Shown here: positions 42,098-53,204 of the stretch, one piece after another
Layout: every line of letters begins with the position of its first letter
How positions within the stretch are numbered: position 1 is the stretch's first letter
Source: Streptomyces sp. PCS3-D2
GTDB taxonomy: Bacteria; Actinomycetota; Actinomycetes; Streptomycetales; Streptomycetaceae
DNA: 64,000 bases
Direction of reading: 5' to 3'
NCBI RefSeq assembly: GCF_000612545.2
Contig: NZ_CP097800.1
Coordinates: forward strand, 1,674,001 to 1,738,000
The notes under the pieces: model-generated
The model's input: only the letters and a program-made list of their open reading frames with translations
Databases searched by the model: none
What the model was told of the DNA's origin: nothing
Translations under genes and position numbers: made by a program

Positions 42098-42583
42098 TCA
42101 GGCCACGCCCGAGGCGGACCCCCGCTCGCGCACCGTCATGCGGCGCAGGATGGCCCGCACCCGGTCGCTGGACTCGTCAGCCGCATCGATCGACTCTATG
42201 CACTGCCAGTACAGGGCCTCGTCGTCCGTGCCGCAGGCCACCCCCACCAGGGCTATCCCCACTTCGCCCAGGAGTGCCTGGAGCCCGAGGAGCACCTGGC
42301 GGACATCCGCCACCACGCTCAGCTGTGCGGCTCGCGGCGGGTACTCGGGCGCGCTGCCCTCGCCGCGCAGGGCCGCCCGGTCCAGTACCCCGCATCCTCT
42401 GCCACCCGCTTCCCCCAGTCCCCGCGCCTCCGATCTCAGCTCAGGCGGCCCGGTGACCGCCAGCCAGCTCCCGATTCCCTGTGCGAGCGCCTGGGCCTGC
42501 CAGGCCTCGCCCACGATGTCCCACGCAGCCCCGCTCTGTGCCAGCGCGTGCCGGCCGGCCGCGATGAGCCGTACCGCATCCAT
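42098..42583 (-). CDS. Streptomycete conserved hypothetical protein (DUF6099-like)
   Basis: This 161-aa mainly helical soluble protein starts MDAVRLIAAGRHALAQS and contains EAWQAQALAQGIGSWLAVTGPPELRSE and QVLLGLQALLGEVGIALVGVA. The ATG at 42583 follows GGGGGACGG and is favoured over an upstream in-frame start at 42643 whose sequence looks non-coding. I associate it from memory with a Streptomyces-specific DUF family and cannot name a function. Confidence 0.72.
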   Translation of the reverse strand: MDAVRLIAAGRHALAQSGAAWDIVGEAWQAQALAQGIGSWLAVTGPPELRSEARGLGEAGGRGCGVLDRAALRGEGSAPEYPPRAAQLSVVADVRQVLLGLQALLGEVGIALVGVACGTDDEALYWQCIESIDAADESSDRVRAILRRMTVRERGSASGVA

Positions 42584-42706
42584 GTGCCGTCCCCCGTCCG
42601 CACGACATCCCGCCGTCCTCACCACTACCCAGAGTGAGGGCAACAGGCCGGTAAAGCCAGGGGTATTCGGAAAATGTGGACAGAATCGTGATTGTGGAAG
42701 AGTCCA

Positions 42707-43099
42707 TCACTCCGAAGAGTGACGATTCGGTGTCGGACCACCCGTTACGGGGAAGCGCAGTTCATTCCTCTCGATCTTCGCGGCGAGCGCATCCAGCACA
42801 TCCACCCCGAGAACCTCACAGAACTGCAGCAGATACGCGAGCACGTCGGCGACCTCATCGGCCACGCGATGGGCGGAGTCCGGTTCCTCCATGACCTTCG
42901 CCGACTGCTCCGGTGTCAGCCACTGGAAGATCTCGACCAGTTCGGAGGCCTCCACGCTCAGCGCCACCGCCAGGTTCTTGGGCGTGTGGTACGGCTGCCA
43001 GCCGCGCGCCGCCGCGAACTGCACGAGCCTGCGCTGCAACAGGTCCAGCCGTTCCGCGGGGGGCCGTTCGGGCTGCCGGGACTCCTGCGTCTCGTTCAT
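42707..43099 (-). CDS. MazG-like nucleotide pyrophosphohydrolase
   Basis: This 130-aa all-alpha NTP pyrophosphohydrolase has the metal-binding EASELVEIFQW (E-x-x-E) and DEVADVLAYLLQFCE (D-E-x-x-D) motifs. It hydrolyses (d)NTPs, often damaged or non-canonical ones, to the monophosphate and pyrophosphate. The ATG at 43099 overlaps the stop of the upstream ATPase gene by 4 nt, so the two are co-translated. Confidence 0.9.
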   Translation of the reverse strand: MNETQESRQPERPPAERLDLLQRRLVQFAAARGWQPYHTPKNLAVALSVEASELVEIFQWLTPEQSAKVMEEPDSAHRVADEVADVLAYLLQFCEVLGVDVLDALAAKIERNELRFPVTGGPTPNRHSSE

Positions 43100-44532
43100 G
43101 CCGACAGGTCTACCACCGATACGCCCGGCAAGTGGCGGGCGGCGGCCGCGGTCCCCTCCCCCACGGCCGCCACCAGCCGGACGTGGCCCCGGCCGCAGGA
43201 CAGCAGCGCCAGCCGCAGCAGTTCGGCGCCCTGCCTGCCGTCGAGGTCGCGGTCGAGGCCGTCGGCCAGCACGGTCAGCGCCTGCTGCGCGGCGAGCAGT
43301 TCGGCGGCCGGGTCCATGTCCAGTACGCCCGGTCCGGTGAGCAGGACCAGCGCCAGTGCCAGGAAGCGGAGTTCGCCCGCGCCGAGCCGGGCCAGTTCCG
43401 TGGCGGGCCGGCCGGGTCCGCGGTCCAGCACCGCGGTGACGGCGCCGCCTTCGGGAGCCCTCACGTCCAGGGCGGCGACGGGTCCCGCGCAGCCGGTACG
43501 GGCGGCCTCGGCCAGCAGGGCGTGGCGGGTACCGCACTCGTGGCGGGTACGGCGCAGTACGTCGGCCAGGTTGGCGCAGTCGCCCAGCAGCCGGCCCTCG
43601 CCCCGGGGGACGGGCGCGCGCATCCACTCCGGGCGGGGGTCGCAGGCGAACACCGAGCGCAGGGCCACGATCACCTGCTCGGAGGCGGTCAGCACCTTCC
43701 GCTGGCCGGCCGTGGAGCCCGCGACCCGCAGCGGGAGCAGCGCGGTGCCGAGGCGATCGTCGGGCAGCGGGGCCCGGGTGACGCCGACGGCGCCGCCGGT
43801 CAGCCAGGCGGCCTGCACCGAACGCCGGCCGGGGTCGCGCAGGGCGGTGGCGAACAGGATCTGCCCGTCCTGCGTGAGCCGTTCCCCGACGATCCGCAGG
43901 GTGGGTTCGGCCTGGACGGCGAGGTCGAGCCGGACCGGACCGGCGGGCCCGTCGACCGTGCACCCGAGGCGGAACCCGCGCCGGTGCTGGGCGTCGGGGA
44001 GGGCCCCTTCGGGGATCCGGGCGGCGGGATCGGGGAATGCCTCCTCGACGGTGGCGCCCGCGCCGAGCCCGGCCAACGCCTCGTAGGCGGCCAGGACCTG
44101 GGACTTGCCGCTGCCGCTCGGGCCGGCGAAGAGGGTGACGGACCCGACCGGAAAGGCCGCGCCCCGGTGCCGCCCGAAGGCGGACAGTCGCAACTCAGTG
44201 ACGACGGGACGCAGATGCGGGGGCCGGTTTGCCGCGTCGGCGGGCCGGGCGCCGCCGCGGCGGGCCGCCTGCGGAGAAGCCGGAGCGGGGTCGGCCGGAA
44301 GCGGCGCCACCGTGGGATCGGCCGCCGTGACAGCGGGGCCGGGTCCCGGGGCGCCGGAACACGCCGCCTCGGGACCGCCGGGGAGGGGAGCCGCCGGGGC
44401 GTCCCGCCCGTCGGGCGGCGAGGGCGCGGGCGAGGGCGCGGGCGCGGCCGGAAACGGCGGCGGTCCGCCGACCGGTCCGGTCGCGGGGGAATCGGTACGG
44501 GTGTCGCCCAACGCGACGGCGGTGGCGTCCAT
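43096..44532 (-). CDS. RecF/ABC-like AAA ATPase with disordered N-terminus
   Basis: This 478-aa protein has an initial ~100 residues that are Pro/Ala/Gly-rich and probably disordered. The ATPase core starts at VTELRLSAFGRHRGAAFPVG with Walker A FAGPSGSGKSQ (about residue 137), followed by a signature-like ELARLGAGELRFLALALVLL and a Walker B-like GVLDMDP. This SMC/RecF-style arrangement suggests a DNA- or nucleotide-linked switch. Coupling by 4-nt overlap to a MazG-type pyrophosphohydrolase is notable. No known pathway can be assigned. Confidence 0.82.
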   Translation of the reverse strand: MDATAVALGDTRTDSPATGPVGGPPPFPAAPAPSPAPSPPDGRDAPAAPLPGGPEAACSGAPGPGPAVTAADPTVAPLPADPAPASPQAARRGGARPADAANRPPHLRPVVTELRLSAFGRHRGAAFPVGSVTLFAGPSGSGKSQVLAAYEALAGLGAGATVEEAFPDPAARIPEGALPDAQHRRGFRLGCTVDGPAGPVRLDLAVQAEPTLRIVGERLTQDGQILFATALRDPGRRSVQAAWLTGGAVGVTRAPLPDDRLGTALLPLRVAGSTAGQRKVLTASEQVIVALRSVFACDPRPEWMRAPVPRGEGRLLGDCANLADVLRRTRHECGTRHALLAEAARTGCAGPVAALDVRAPEGGAVTAVLDRGPGRPATELARLGAGELRFLALALVLLTGPGVLDMDPAAELLAAQQALTVLADGLDRDLDGRQGAELLRLALLSCGRGHVRLVAAVGEGTAAAARHLPGVSVVDLSA

Positions 44533-44599
44533 GCGCCGGACGGTACGGGTCGCCGGGCCCCCCGCGGCCCCGGCGAACCGTTACTTCGTACGGACCTTC

Positions 44600-44995
44600 C
44601 TACGATCGGGGGACGGCCGCGGCCGCGATCCCCTCGACCTCGGTCCCCACGGGCGCGAGCAGGAAGACGTTCCGATCCACCCGGTGCATCCCGCTGCCCA
44701 GCCCGAAGACCACCCCACTGCTGAAGTCGAGGATCCGCTTGGCCACTTCGCTGTCCGCGCCGGTGAGGTCGAGCAGGACCGGGATCTGCGCGATCAGGTA
44801 CTCGGCGACCTCCCGCGCGTCCGCGAAGATCTGGACTCTGATCACCACGAAGCGCCGCTGCTCCGCCGCGGCCGCCCCGGGCGACTTGGGAATCGTGCGG
44901 TGGTCCACCCGGGAGGGCCACTCGTTGCGACTGCGCAGCGGTACCACCTGCGCGAGCCCCTCCCACTGTTCATCGGTGACGTCGTACCTGCTCAC
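44600..44995 (-). CDS. SepF-family cell-division protein (paralogue)
   Basis: This 131-aa protein has a SepF core (FVVIRVQIFADAREVAEYLI, PVLLDLTGADSEVAKRILDF, FLLAPVGTEV) that forms dimers tethering FtsZ in actinomycetes. The N-terminal membrane-binding amphipathic helix of canonical SepF is replaced by a short segment (SRYDVTDEQWEGLAQVVPLR), as in the shorter SepF-like paralogues of Streptomyces. The GTG at 44995 overlaps by 4 nt the stop of a tiny upstream frame (44992-45027, 11 aa). Confidence 0.88.
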   Translation of the reverse strand: MSRYDVTDEQWEGLAQVVPLRSRNEWPSRVDHRTIPKSPGAAAAEQRRFVVIRVQIFADAREVAEYLIAQIPVLLDLTGADSEVAKRILDFSSGVVFGLGSGMHRVDRNVFLLAPVGTEVEGIAAAAVPRS

Positions 44996-45106
44996 CGGGC
45001 CGCCTCGGCCGCGCGCTTCATGTGCATCCCCCCATCCTCTCGCGTTTCACCCGTTCAGCCCAACAGCGACACGAAGCGTGCCGGGTGCCCCCGGAAGTGA
45101 AATGAG

Positions 45107-45125
45107 TTAGGTTAGGCATACCTAA
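45107..45125 (+). promoter_or_regulatory. Iron box (DmdR/IdeR-type operator)
   Basis: TTAGGTTAGGCATACCTAA is a near-perfect 19-bp iron box located 25 bp before the start of the DUF2470 gene. In actinomycetes this sequence is bound by DmdR1/IdeR with ferrous iron, so the gene should be repressed when iron is plentiful. Confidence 0.88.
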
Positions 45126-45149
45126 CCATCTGACGATGGAGAGATCCGC

Positions 45150-45869
45150 ATGCGCCTGTTCGGTGACCCCACGACCCCGGCCGCCCTGCCCACCGCCGCC
45201 GAGCGGATCCGGTCGGTCCTGACCGCCGCCCACTCCATGACGGTGACCACCGACGGCCTGCGCACCGAAGTCCGGCACCTCGACGGCGGCGACCCCATGG
45301 GCCGCCTGCACCTGCACCCCGCCGAGCCCGGCGGCCACGCGGAACACCGGCCCGCGATCCGGCTGGAGTTCACCGACGTCGCACCCACCCCCGTCCGGGA
45401 CCGGGTGCGCGCCCGCGTCACCGTGCTCGGCCGGCTGCTCACCCCCCACTCCGACCTGTCCCCCGGGTCCGGCGCCGAGTCGGTCTGCATGGAGTTCGAT
45501 CGGGCCGTGCTGGAGACCGCCGACGGGATCGCCCACGTCGGCCTGGAGGAGCTCGACCGGGCCGACCCCGACCCGCTCGCCGCGCACGAGGCGGGCATGC
45601 TCACGCACCTCCTCGACGACCACCACGACCTCGTGACCCTGCTGCTGCGCCTGGTCCGGCCGCACCCCACGGCCGCGGTCGTGCGTGCCCTGCCGCTGGC
45701 CATGGACCGCTACGGGATCACCCTGCGGCTGGAGGAGCGGCGCGGCCACCGCGACGTACGGCTGGCCTTCCCCTCGCCCCTCACCCACGTCGAGCAGTCG
45801 GGCGCCCAGATCCAGGCGCTCTTCAGCGCGGCGCGCAGGCGCTCGCACCGCAACACGCTGCCGGCCTGA
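45150..45869 (+). CDS. DUF2470-domain protein under iron control
   Basis: This 239-aa soluble protein has a C-terminal domain (DPDPLAAHEAGMLTHLLDDHHDLVTLLLRLV) that matches DUF2470, found next to pyridoxamine-oxidase-like folds in HugZ-type haem oxygenases and haem-utilisation proteins. The N-terminal part resembles the split-barrel that accompanies it. The ATG at 45150 has GGAGAG upstream, and an iron box covers the promoter, so it is probably expressed under iron starvation in iron or haem handling. The exact reaction is unknown. Confidence 0.85.
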   Translation: MRLFGDPTTPAALPTAAERIRSVLTAAHSMTVTTDGLRTEVRHLDGGDPMGRLHLHPAEPGGHAEHRPAIRLEFTDVAPTPVRDRVRARVTVLGRLLTPHSDLSPGSGAESVCMEFDRAVLETADGIAHVGLEELDRADPDPLAAHEAGMLTHLLDDHHDLVTLLLRLVRPHPTAAVVRALPLAMDRYGITLRLEERRGHRDVRLAFPSPLTHVEQSGAQIQALFSAARRRSHRNTLPA

Positions 45870-46402
45870 GCATTCGGGAACACCCCTGACGGAGGCCCCG
45901 CGGAGGGCGATCAGGAAAGCCACCTCCTCCAGCACGTACGGATCGTCCTGACCGTCCGGCACCACGGCCCGCCGGTCCCGGCGACGGGCCGTGGTGTCGG
46001 AAGGCCGACGCCCCTCCGTCCCGGAGCGCCCGGAGCAGCCCGAAGCCGGTCGGAGTCCCGTCCGGCCCTACCCGCCACGCGGTCCCCCCGGATGCGCCGC
46101 GGGCCACCGGGGCCGGGCGGCGTCCCTTCTGTCGGATGTCTGCAATCGGGCGGTCATGGCCGGGACCGGGCCGGCGGGCGCTCCGCAGGGGGCCGCCCGG
46201 AGGAGCCGCGGGCCGCCGCGCCGGAGCCCCCGACCGTGCGCGGCGCCCCCGAAAGGGATCGCGGTCCCCCGGGCGGGTCCGGCCGCGCCGGCCCGGGCCG
46301 CCGCAACCGTCCTGCTCAGCCGGGTGTTCCAGGACCTCCTCGGCACGGCGCGAGAGGGGGAGATCACACCCGCCGGTATGGTGCCACCTGAGCGCGCTCC
46401 CC
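45870..46402. other. Long intergenic region, no gene recognised
   Basis: About 530 bp separate the DUF2470 gene from mutA. Frames cross on both strands, but they are Gly/Arg/Pro-rich and overlap one another, with no ribosome site, domain or consistent codon bias. It holds the mutA promoter at its right end. An undetected regulatory RNA cannot be excluded. Confidence 0.4.
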
Positions 46403-46408
46403 TACATT
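46403..46408 (+). promoter_or_regulatory. Leaderless promoter -10 (TACATT) of mutA
   Basis: TACATT ends 6 nt before the mutA ATG, so transcription would begin at or next to the start codon. No Shine-Dalgarno sequence is present, consistent with a leaderless mRNA. Confidence 0.5.
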
Positions 46409-46414
46409 CGAGCC

Positions 46415-48276
46415 ATGACGGTCCTGCCTGACGACGGGCTCTCCCTGGCCGCCGAGTTCCCTGACGCGACGCATGAGCAGTGGCAGCGCCTTGTAGAAGG
46501 CGTACTGCGCAAGTCGGGCAAGGAAGCATCCGGCGAGGCCGCAGAGGAAGCGCTGTCCACCCGACTCGAGGACGGGCTCACCACCCGCCCGCTGTACACC
46601 GCGCCGTCCGACGGGACGGTGCCCGACACCGGATTTCCCGGCTTCGCCCCCTTCGTCCGCGGAGGCAGGCCGGAAGGCACCACCGCGAACGGCTGGGACG
46701 TGCGCCAGCGCCTCGCGGGCACCGATCCGCAGCGCCTGAACGAAGCGGCCCTCGCCGACCTGGAGAACGGGGTCACCTCCCTCTGGCTCACCGTGGGCAG
46801 CGGCGGCATCCCGGTCGATGGTCTCGCCCGGGCCCTGGAGGGGGTCTACCTGGACCTCGCGCCGATCGCCCTGGACGCCGGAGCCGACTACGCGGGGGCC
46901 GCCCGCGCGCTGCTGGACCTGTGCGCCGAGCGATCGGTGGCGCCGGAGGCCGTGCGGGCCTCCCTGGGCGCCGATCCGCTGGGTCACGAGGCACGGACCG
47001 GCGAGGCACTGGACCAGGCCGCCGCCGTGGAGCTGGCGCGGGAGGCCGCCGCCGGCCTGCCCGGGGTGCGGACCCTGACCGTGGACGCCCTCCCGTACCA
47101 CGAGGCCGGCGGCAGCGCCGCCGAGGAGCTGGGGCTGTCACTGGCCACCGGAGTCGCCTACCTGCGCGCCCTCTCCGCAGGTGGGCTGAGCGTCGAAGCC
47201 GCGCTCGGCCAGATCGAGTTCCGGTACGCGGCCACCGCTGACCAGTTCCTCACCATCGCCAAGTTCCGCGCCGCGCGCCGGCTGTGGGCCCGGATCGCCG
47301 AGGCCTCGGGGGCTCCGGAGGCCGGCGCCCAGCTCCAGCACGCGGTCACCTCGCCGGTGATGATGACCCGCCGCGACCCCTGGGTGAACATGCTGCGCAC
47401 CACCGTGGCCTGCATGGCCGCGGGTGTCGGCGGGGCCGACTCGGTCACCGTGCTCCCCTTCGACAACGAGCTCGGCCTGCCGGACGCGTTCGCGCGCCGC
47501 ATCGCCCGCAACACCTCCACCATCCTGCTGGAGGAGTCGCACCTGGCCCGGGTGATCGACCCGGCCGGCGGCTCCTACTACGTCGAGCGCCTCACCGACG
47601 AACTCGCCCATGCAGCCTGGGAGTTCTTCCGAACCCTGGAGAGGGCCGGCGGCCTGGCCGCAGCCCTGCGCTCCGGGCTGGTCGCCGACCGGCTCGCCGC
47701 CACCTGGGCGGAGCGCTCCCGGAAGCTGGCCAAGCGCCGCGAACCCATCACCGGTGTCAGCGAGTTCCCGCTGCTCTCGGAGAAGCCCGTCGTCCGCGAG
47801 CCCGCGCCCGCCGCCCCGACGGGCGGACTGCCGCGCGTACGGCGGGACGAGGCGTACGAGGCCCTGCGCGCCCGCAGTGACGCCCACCTGGCGCAGACCG
47901 GCGCCCGGCCGAGGATCTTCCTCGCTGCGCTGGGCCCGGCGGCCGCGCACACCGCGCGCGCCACCTTCGCCTCCAACCTGTTCCAGGCGGGCGGCGTCGA
48001 GCCGGTGCACGACCCGGTGTCGGTGGACCCGCGGACGGCCGCCGAGGCGTACGCGGCGAGCGGCGCCGACGGCATGGCCGTGCTCTGCTCCAGCGACGTC
48101 CTGTACGAGGAGCAGGCCGCGGCGGTGGCCGCCGCGCTGCGCGGCGCGGGCGCCACGACGGTCTTCCTCGCCGGACGACCGGGCACCGCAGAGGCTTCCG
48201 TGGACGAGTACGTCTTCGCCGGCTGTGACGCCGTCGCCGTGCTGTCCTCCGTACTCGACCGGATGGGAGTGCCCGC

Positions 48277-48280
<4 letters not shown>
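46415..48280 (+). CDS. mutA: Methylmalonyl-CoA mutase small (non-catalytic) subunit
   Basis: This 621-aa protein is homologous to MutB, with a TIM-barrel mutase domain (residues about 1-450; [47 protein letters not shown]) and a degenerate C-terminal B12-like domain. The latter lacks the cobalamin-binding D-x-H-x-x-G, as is normal for the small subunit. It pairs with MutB to isomerise methylmalonyl-CoA and succinyl-CoA, feeding propionate and branched-chain carbon to the TCA cycle or supplying polyketide precursors. Overlaps mutB by 4 nt. Confidence 0.95.
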
Positions 48281-50463
<2,183 letters not shown>

Positions 50464-50467
50464 GCGG

Positions 50468-51463
50468 GTGCCGGTGCCGAAGATCGACATCGAGGCGTAC
50501 GCGAAGGGGGTGCTCGACGGGAAGCGCGCGTTCATCGCGCGTGCGATCACCCTCGTCGAGTCCACCCTGCCCGCCCACCGGGTGCTCGCGCAGAGCCTGT
50601 TGACGGAGCTGCTGCCGCACGCGGGGCGGACCCGGCGGATCGGCATCAGCGGTGTGCCGGGGGTGGGGAAGTCCACCTTCATCGACGCCTTCGGCACGAT
50701 GCTGACGGGGCTCGGCCACCGGGTGGCGGTGCTCGCGGTGGACCCGTCGTCGACGCGCACCGGCGGCTCCATCCTGGGCGACAAGACCCGGATGGAGCGA
50801 CTGTCGGTGGACCCGGCGGCCTTCGTGCGGCCCTCGCCGTCGGCGGGGACGCTCGGCGGGGTCGCCAGGGCCACCCGCGAGTCGATGATCGTGATGGAGG
50901 CGGCGGGCTACGACGTGGTCCTGGTCGAGACGGTCGGCGTGGGCCAGTCGGAGACCACGGTGGCGGGCATGGTCGACTCCTTCCTGCTGCTGTCGCTGGC
51001 CCGTACCGGCGACCAGTTGCAGGGCATCAAGAAGGGCGTCCTGGAGCTCGCCGACGTACTGGCGGTGAACAAGGCGGACGGCCCGCACGAGCGGGACGCC
51101 AAGGCCGCCGCCCGGGAGCTGTCGGGCGCGCTGCGGCTGATGCATCCGGTGGACGCTGCCTGGACGCCGCCGGTGCTGACGTGCAGCGCCCGGGAGTCGA
51201 CGGGCCTGGACGAGGTGTGGAACCGCCTGGAGCAGCACCGCGCGCTGCTGGACGCGGGGGGCCGGCTGGCGGCGAAGCGGGCGGCGCAGCAGGTGGAGTG
51301 GACCTGGTCGATGGTCCGTGACGAGCTGCTCGAACGCCTCCGCGCGAACCCGGCCGTACGGGAGCTCGCACCGGGTCTGGAGGCCGAGGTCAGGGCGGGC
51401 TCGCTGACCCCGACGTCGGCGGCGGACCGCATCCTGTCGGCCTTCGGGAGCCCGGGCGCCTGA
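50468..51463 (+). CDS. meaB: Methylmalonyl-CoA mutase-associated GTPase MeaB
   Basis: This 331-aa G3E-class GTPase has Walker A GVPGVGKST, a Mg-binding aspartate region (VLAVDPSSTRTGGSILGDK), switch residues (VVLVETVGVGQSE) and the guanine-specificity NKAD. It protects the mutase and gates adenosylcobalamin loading. The start is GTG 50468 (or GTG 50474). It is last in the mutA-mutB-meaB operon and is followed by a strong hairpin shared with the convergent asparaginase gene. Confidence 0.95.
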   Translation: MPVPKIDIEAYAKGVLDGKRAFIARAITLVESTLPAHRVLAQSLLTELLPHAGRTRRIGISGVPGVGKSTFIDAFGTMLTGLGHRVAVLAVDPSSTRTGGSILGDKTRMERLSVDPAAFVRPSPSAGTLGGVARATRESMIVMEAAGYDVVLVETVGVGQSETTVAGMVDSFLLLSLARTGDQLQGIKKGVLELADVLAVNKADGPHERDAKAAARELSGALRLMHPVDAAWTPPVLTCSARESTGLDEVWNRLEQHRALLDAGGRLAAKRAAQQVEWTWSMVRDELLERLRANPAVRELAPGLEAEVRAGSLTPTSAADRILSAFGSPGA

Positions 51464-51500
51464 ACCCCCTGGGCCGTACCGCCGGCGGTGCTGCGAGAAG

Positions 51501-51547
51501 GCCGTGCCCCCGGCCCCCGGACGCGTGCCGGGGGCCGGGGGCACGGC
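51501..51547. terminator. Strong bidirectional terminator between meaB and asparaginase
   Basis: A perfect 20-bp stem (51501-51520 with 51528-51547) with a 7-nt loop lies between the convergent meaB and asparaginase genes. It is one of the longest perfect hairpins in the window. Confidence 0.9.
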
Positions 51548-51554
51548 CGTGCCG

Positions 51555-52556
51555 TCATGCCTCGACCAGCACCGACCCGGTCGGGGTGAGGGCCTCGCGG
51601 AGCAGGCGGAGCTGTTCGACCGTGTTCTCGGTGGACAGCAGGGCGGAGAGGATTGCGATGCGGGCCTGGCCGGCGCGCAGGGTGCCGGTGGGGACGGCGC
51701 CGGCGGCCACGAGGTCCACCGCTCCGCCGTGCGTGTAGATCTCGGTGACCGGCCCGGCCATGACCCGGGTGGTCAGGGCGACCAGCACGCCTCGGGCGAC
51801 GGCGGCCCGGACGGCCTCGACGATCTCCGGGGTGGCGTTGCCCGCGCCGGTCCCGATGAGGACGATGCCGCGCGCGCCGGCTTCGACGGAGGCGTTCAGG
51901 AGCACCGGGTCGGCGTCGGCGTGGTGCATCACCACGTCGACGCGCGGCGGGACTTCGGGCATCGCCGGCAGCGGAAGGGCGGCCGGGCGCCGGGGGGTGC
52001 GCAGGATGGTGACCTTGCCGAAGCCGACCTTCCCGAGCAGTTCCTTGGAGGGGTCCGCGAACGCGTCCAGTTCCACGGCCTGTGTCTTCACGGTGCCGCG
52101 CGCGGCGTGCACGCGTCCGGCGAAGGAGATCAGGACGCCGAGCCCGCGGGTGGTGGCGGCGGTGAGCAGCGCGTCGTACAGGTTCCCCGGTCCGTCGCCG
52201 TCGGCGGTCCCCATCGGGCGCTGCGCGCCGGTGAAGACCACGGGGCGCGGGTCGTGGTGGTGCAGGTCGACGAGGAACGCCGACTCCTCCAGGGTGTCGG
52301 TGCCGTGGGTGACGACGATGCCGTCGACGCCCGGGTCGGCGAGCACCTCGTGCACGGTGCGCAGGAGGGTGAGCTGGTGGGCCGTGGTGAGTCGGGGGCT
52401 GTTCACGCTGAACAGGTCGACGACCTCGACGGTCATGCCTTCCGGCAGTGGTGCCGTGGCGATGACCTCGTTGCCGTCGGCGTCGGCCGCGAAGCCGGAG
52501 CCCTGCCAGCGGCTGGCTATCGTGCCGCCGGTGCTGATGACGACGATCCGTCCCAT
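51555..52556 (-). CDS. L-asparaginase (type I/II family)
   Basis: This 333-aa amidohydrolase converts asparagine to aspartate and ammonia. The two catalytic threonine motifs are present: VVISTGGTIAS at the N-terminus and GIVVTHGTDTLEES near residue 100. FTGAQRPM and VLIGTGAGNA complete the family signature. No signal peptide is seen, so it is cytoplasmic. The ATG at 52556 (MGRIVVIS) is preferred over an upstream in-frame start at 52688 that runs through the promoter. It is divergent from an Lrp/AsnC regulator gene that probably controls it. Confidence 0.93.
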   Translation of the reverse strand: MGRIVVISTGGTIASRWQGSGFAADADGNEVIATAPLPEGMTVEVVDLFSVNSPRLTTAHQLTLLRTVHEVLADPGVDGIVVTHGTDTLEESAFLVDLHHHDPRPVVFTGAQRPMGTADGDGPGNLYDALLTAATTRGLGVLISFAGRVHAARGTVKTQAVELDAFADPSKELLGKVGFGKVTILRTPRRPAALPLPAMPEVPPRVDVVMHHADADPVLLNASVEAGARGIVLIGTGAGNATPEIVEAVRAAVARGVLVALTTRVMAGPVTEIYTHGGAVDLVAAGAVPTGTLRAGQARIAILSALLSTENTVEQLRLLREALTPTGSVLVEA

Positions 52557-52578
52557 GCTGCCTGGCCACCCTTCACTC

Positions 52579-52590
52579 GTACATATGTAC
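52579..52590. promoter_or_regulatory. 12-bp perfect palindrome GTACATATGTAC in the asparaginase/Lrp control region
   Basis: It lies 23 bp upstream of the asparaginase start in an AT-rich divergent control region. Lrp/AsnC proteins recognise short AT-rich palindromes of this kind, so it is a candidate operator for the adjacent regulator. Confidence 0.5.
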
Positions 52591-52677
52591 TTAAAGCAGC
52601 AATGATAGAGAGATCTGTACGCAATGTGCTTGCGTCTTCCGCCGAGGTGGCGAGAAGACACGGGTGATAATTGCGCC

Positions 52678-53130
52678 ATGGATGCCATTGACCGCGATAT
52701 CTTGCGCGAGCTTCAGGCCGACGGGCGGCTGAGCAACCAGGAGCTCGCCCAGCGGGTGGGGCTGACCCCGTCGCCCTGCATGCGCCGGGTGCGCCAGCTG
52801 GAACAGGACGGGGTGATCCAGGGCTACCGCGCCGTGATCGACCCCGAGGCGGTCGACCGCGGTTTCGAGGTGCTCGTCTCGGTCGAGGTGCGCCGCGACC
52901 GGGAGGCGGTGGAGGCCTTCGAGGCGGCCCTGCAGGACATCCCGGACGTCATCGAGGCCTACCGCCTCTTCGGGAGCCCGGGCTGCCTGCTGCGGATCGC
53001 CGTCGCGGACCTGCGGGCGTACGAGCGGCTGTGGATCGAGAAGCTGACCGCCCTCACCGGCATCACCGAGGTCAACTCGCAGATCATCATGAAGCGCGTC
53101 AAGGAGCCGACCGGCCTGCCGGTGACCTGA
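52678..53130 (+). CDS. Lrp/AsnC-family transcriptional regulator
   Basis: This 150-aa protein has an N-terminal AsnC helix-turn-helix ([41 protein letters not shown]) and a C-terminal RAM/ACT-like effector domain ([35 protein letters not shown]). It probably senses an amino acid and regulates the divergent asparaginase gene. The ATG at 52678 has no Shine-Dalgarno sequence; GATAAT, preceded by TG, ends 6 nt upstream, so the transcript looks leaderless with an extended -10. Confidence 0.94.
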   Translation: MDAIDRDILRELQADGRLSNQELAQRVGLTPSPCMRRVRQLEQDGVIQGYRAVIDPEAVDRGFEVLVSVEVRRDREAVEAFEAALQDIPDVIEAYRLFGSPGCLLRIAVADLRAYERLWIEKLTALTGITEVNSQIIMKRVKEPTGLPVT

Positions 53131-53154
53131 GCGGGCGGCGGCCGGGGCGCGGAA

Positions 53155-53193
53155 CGCCCGTGCCCGACGGCTCGGGGCCGTCGGGCACGGGCG
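53155..53193 (+). terminator. Terminator of the Lrp-family gene
   Basis: A perfect 17-bp stem (53155-53171 with 53177-53193) with a 5-nt loop lies 24 nt after the lrp stop codon. Confidence 0.85.
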
Positions 53194-53204
53194 GTGGGGG
53201 CATG

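Noticed and set aside
45823-46529. Possible small genes in the gap before mutA
   Set aside because: The frames overlap each other on both strands, are Arg/Gly/Pro-rich and lack ribosome-binding sites or homologous motifs.
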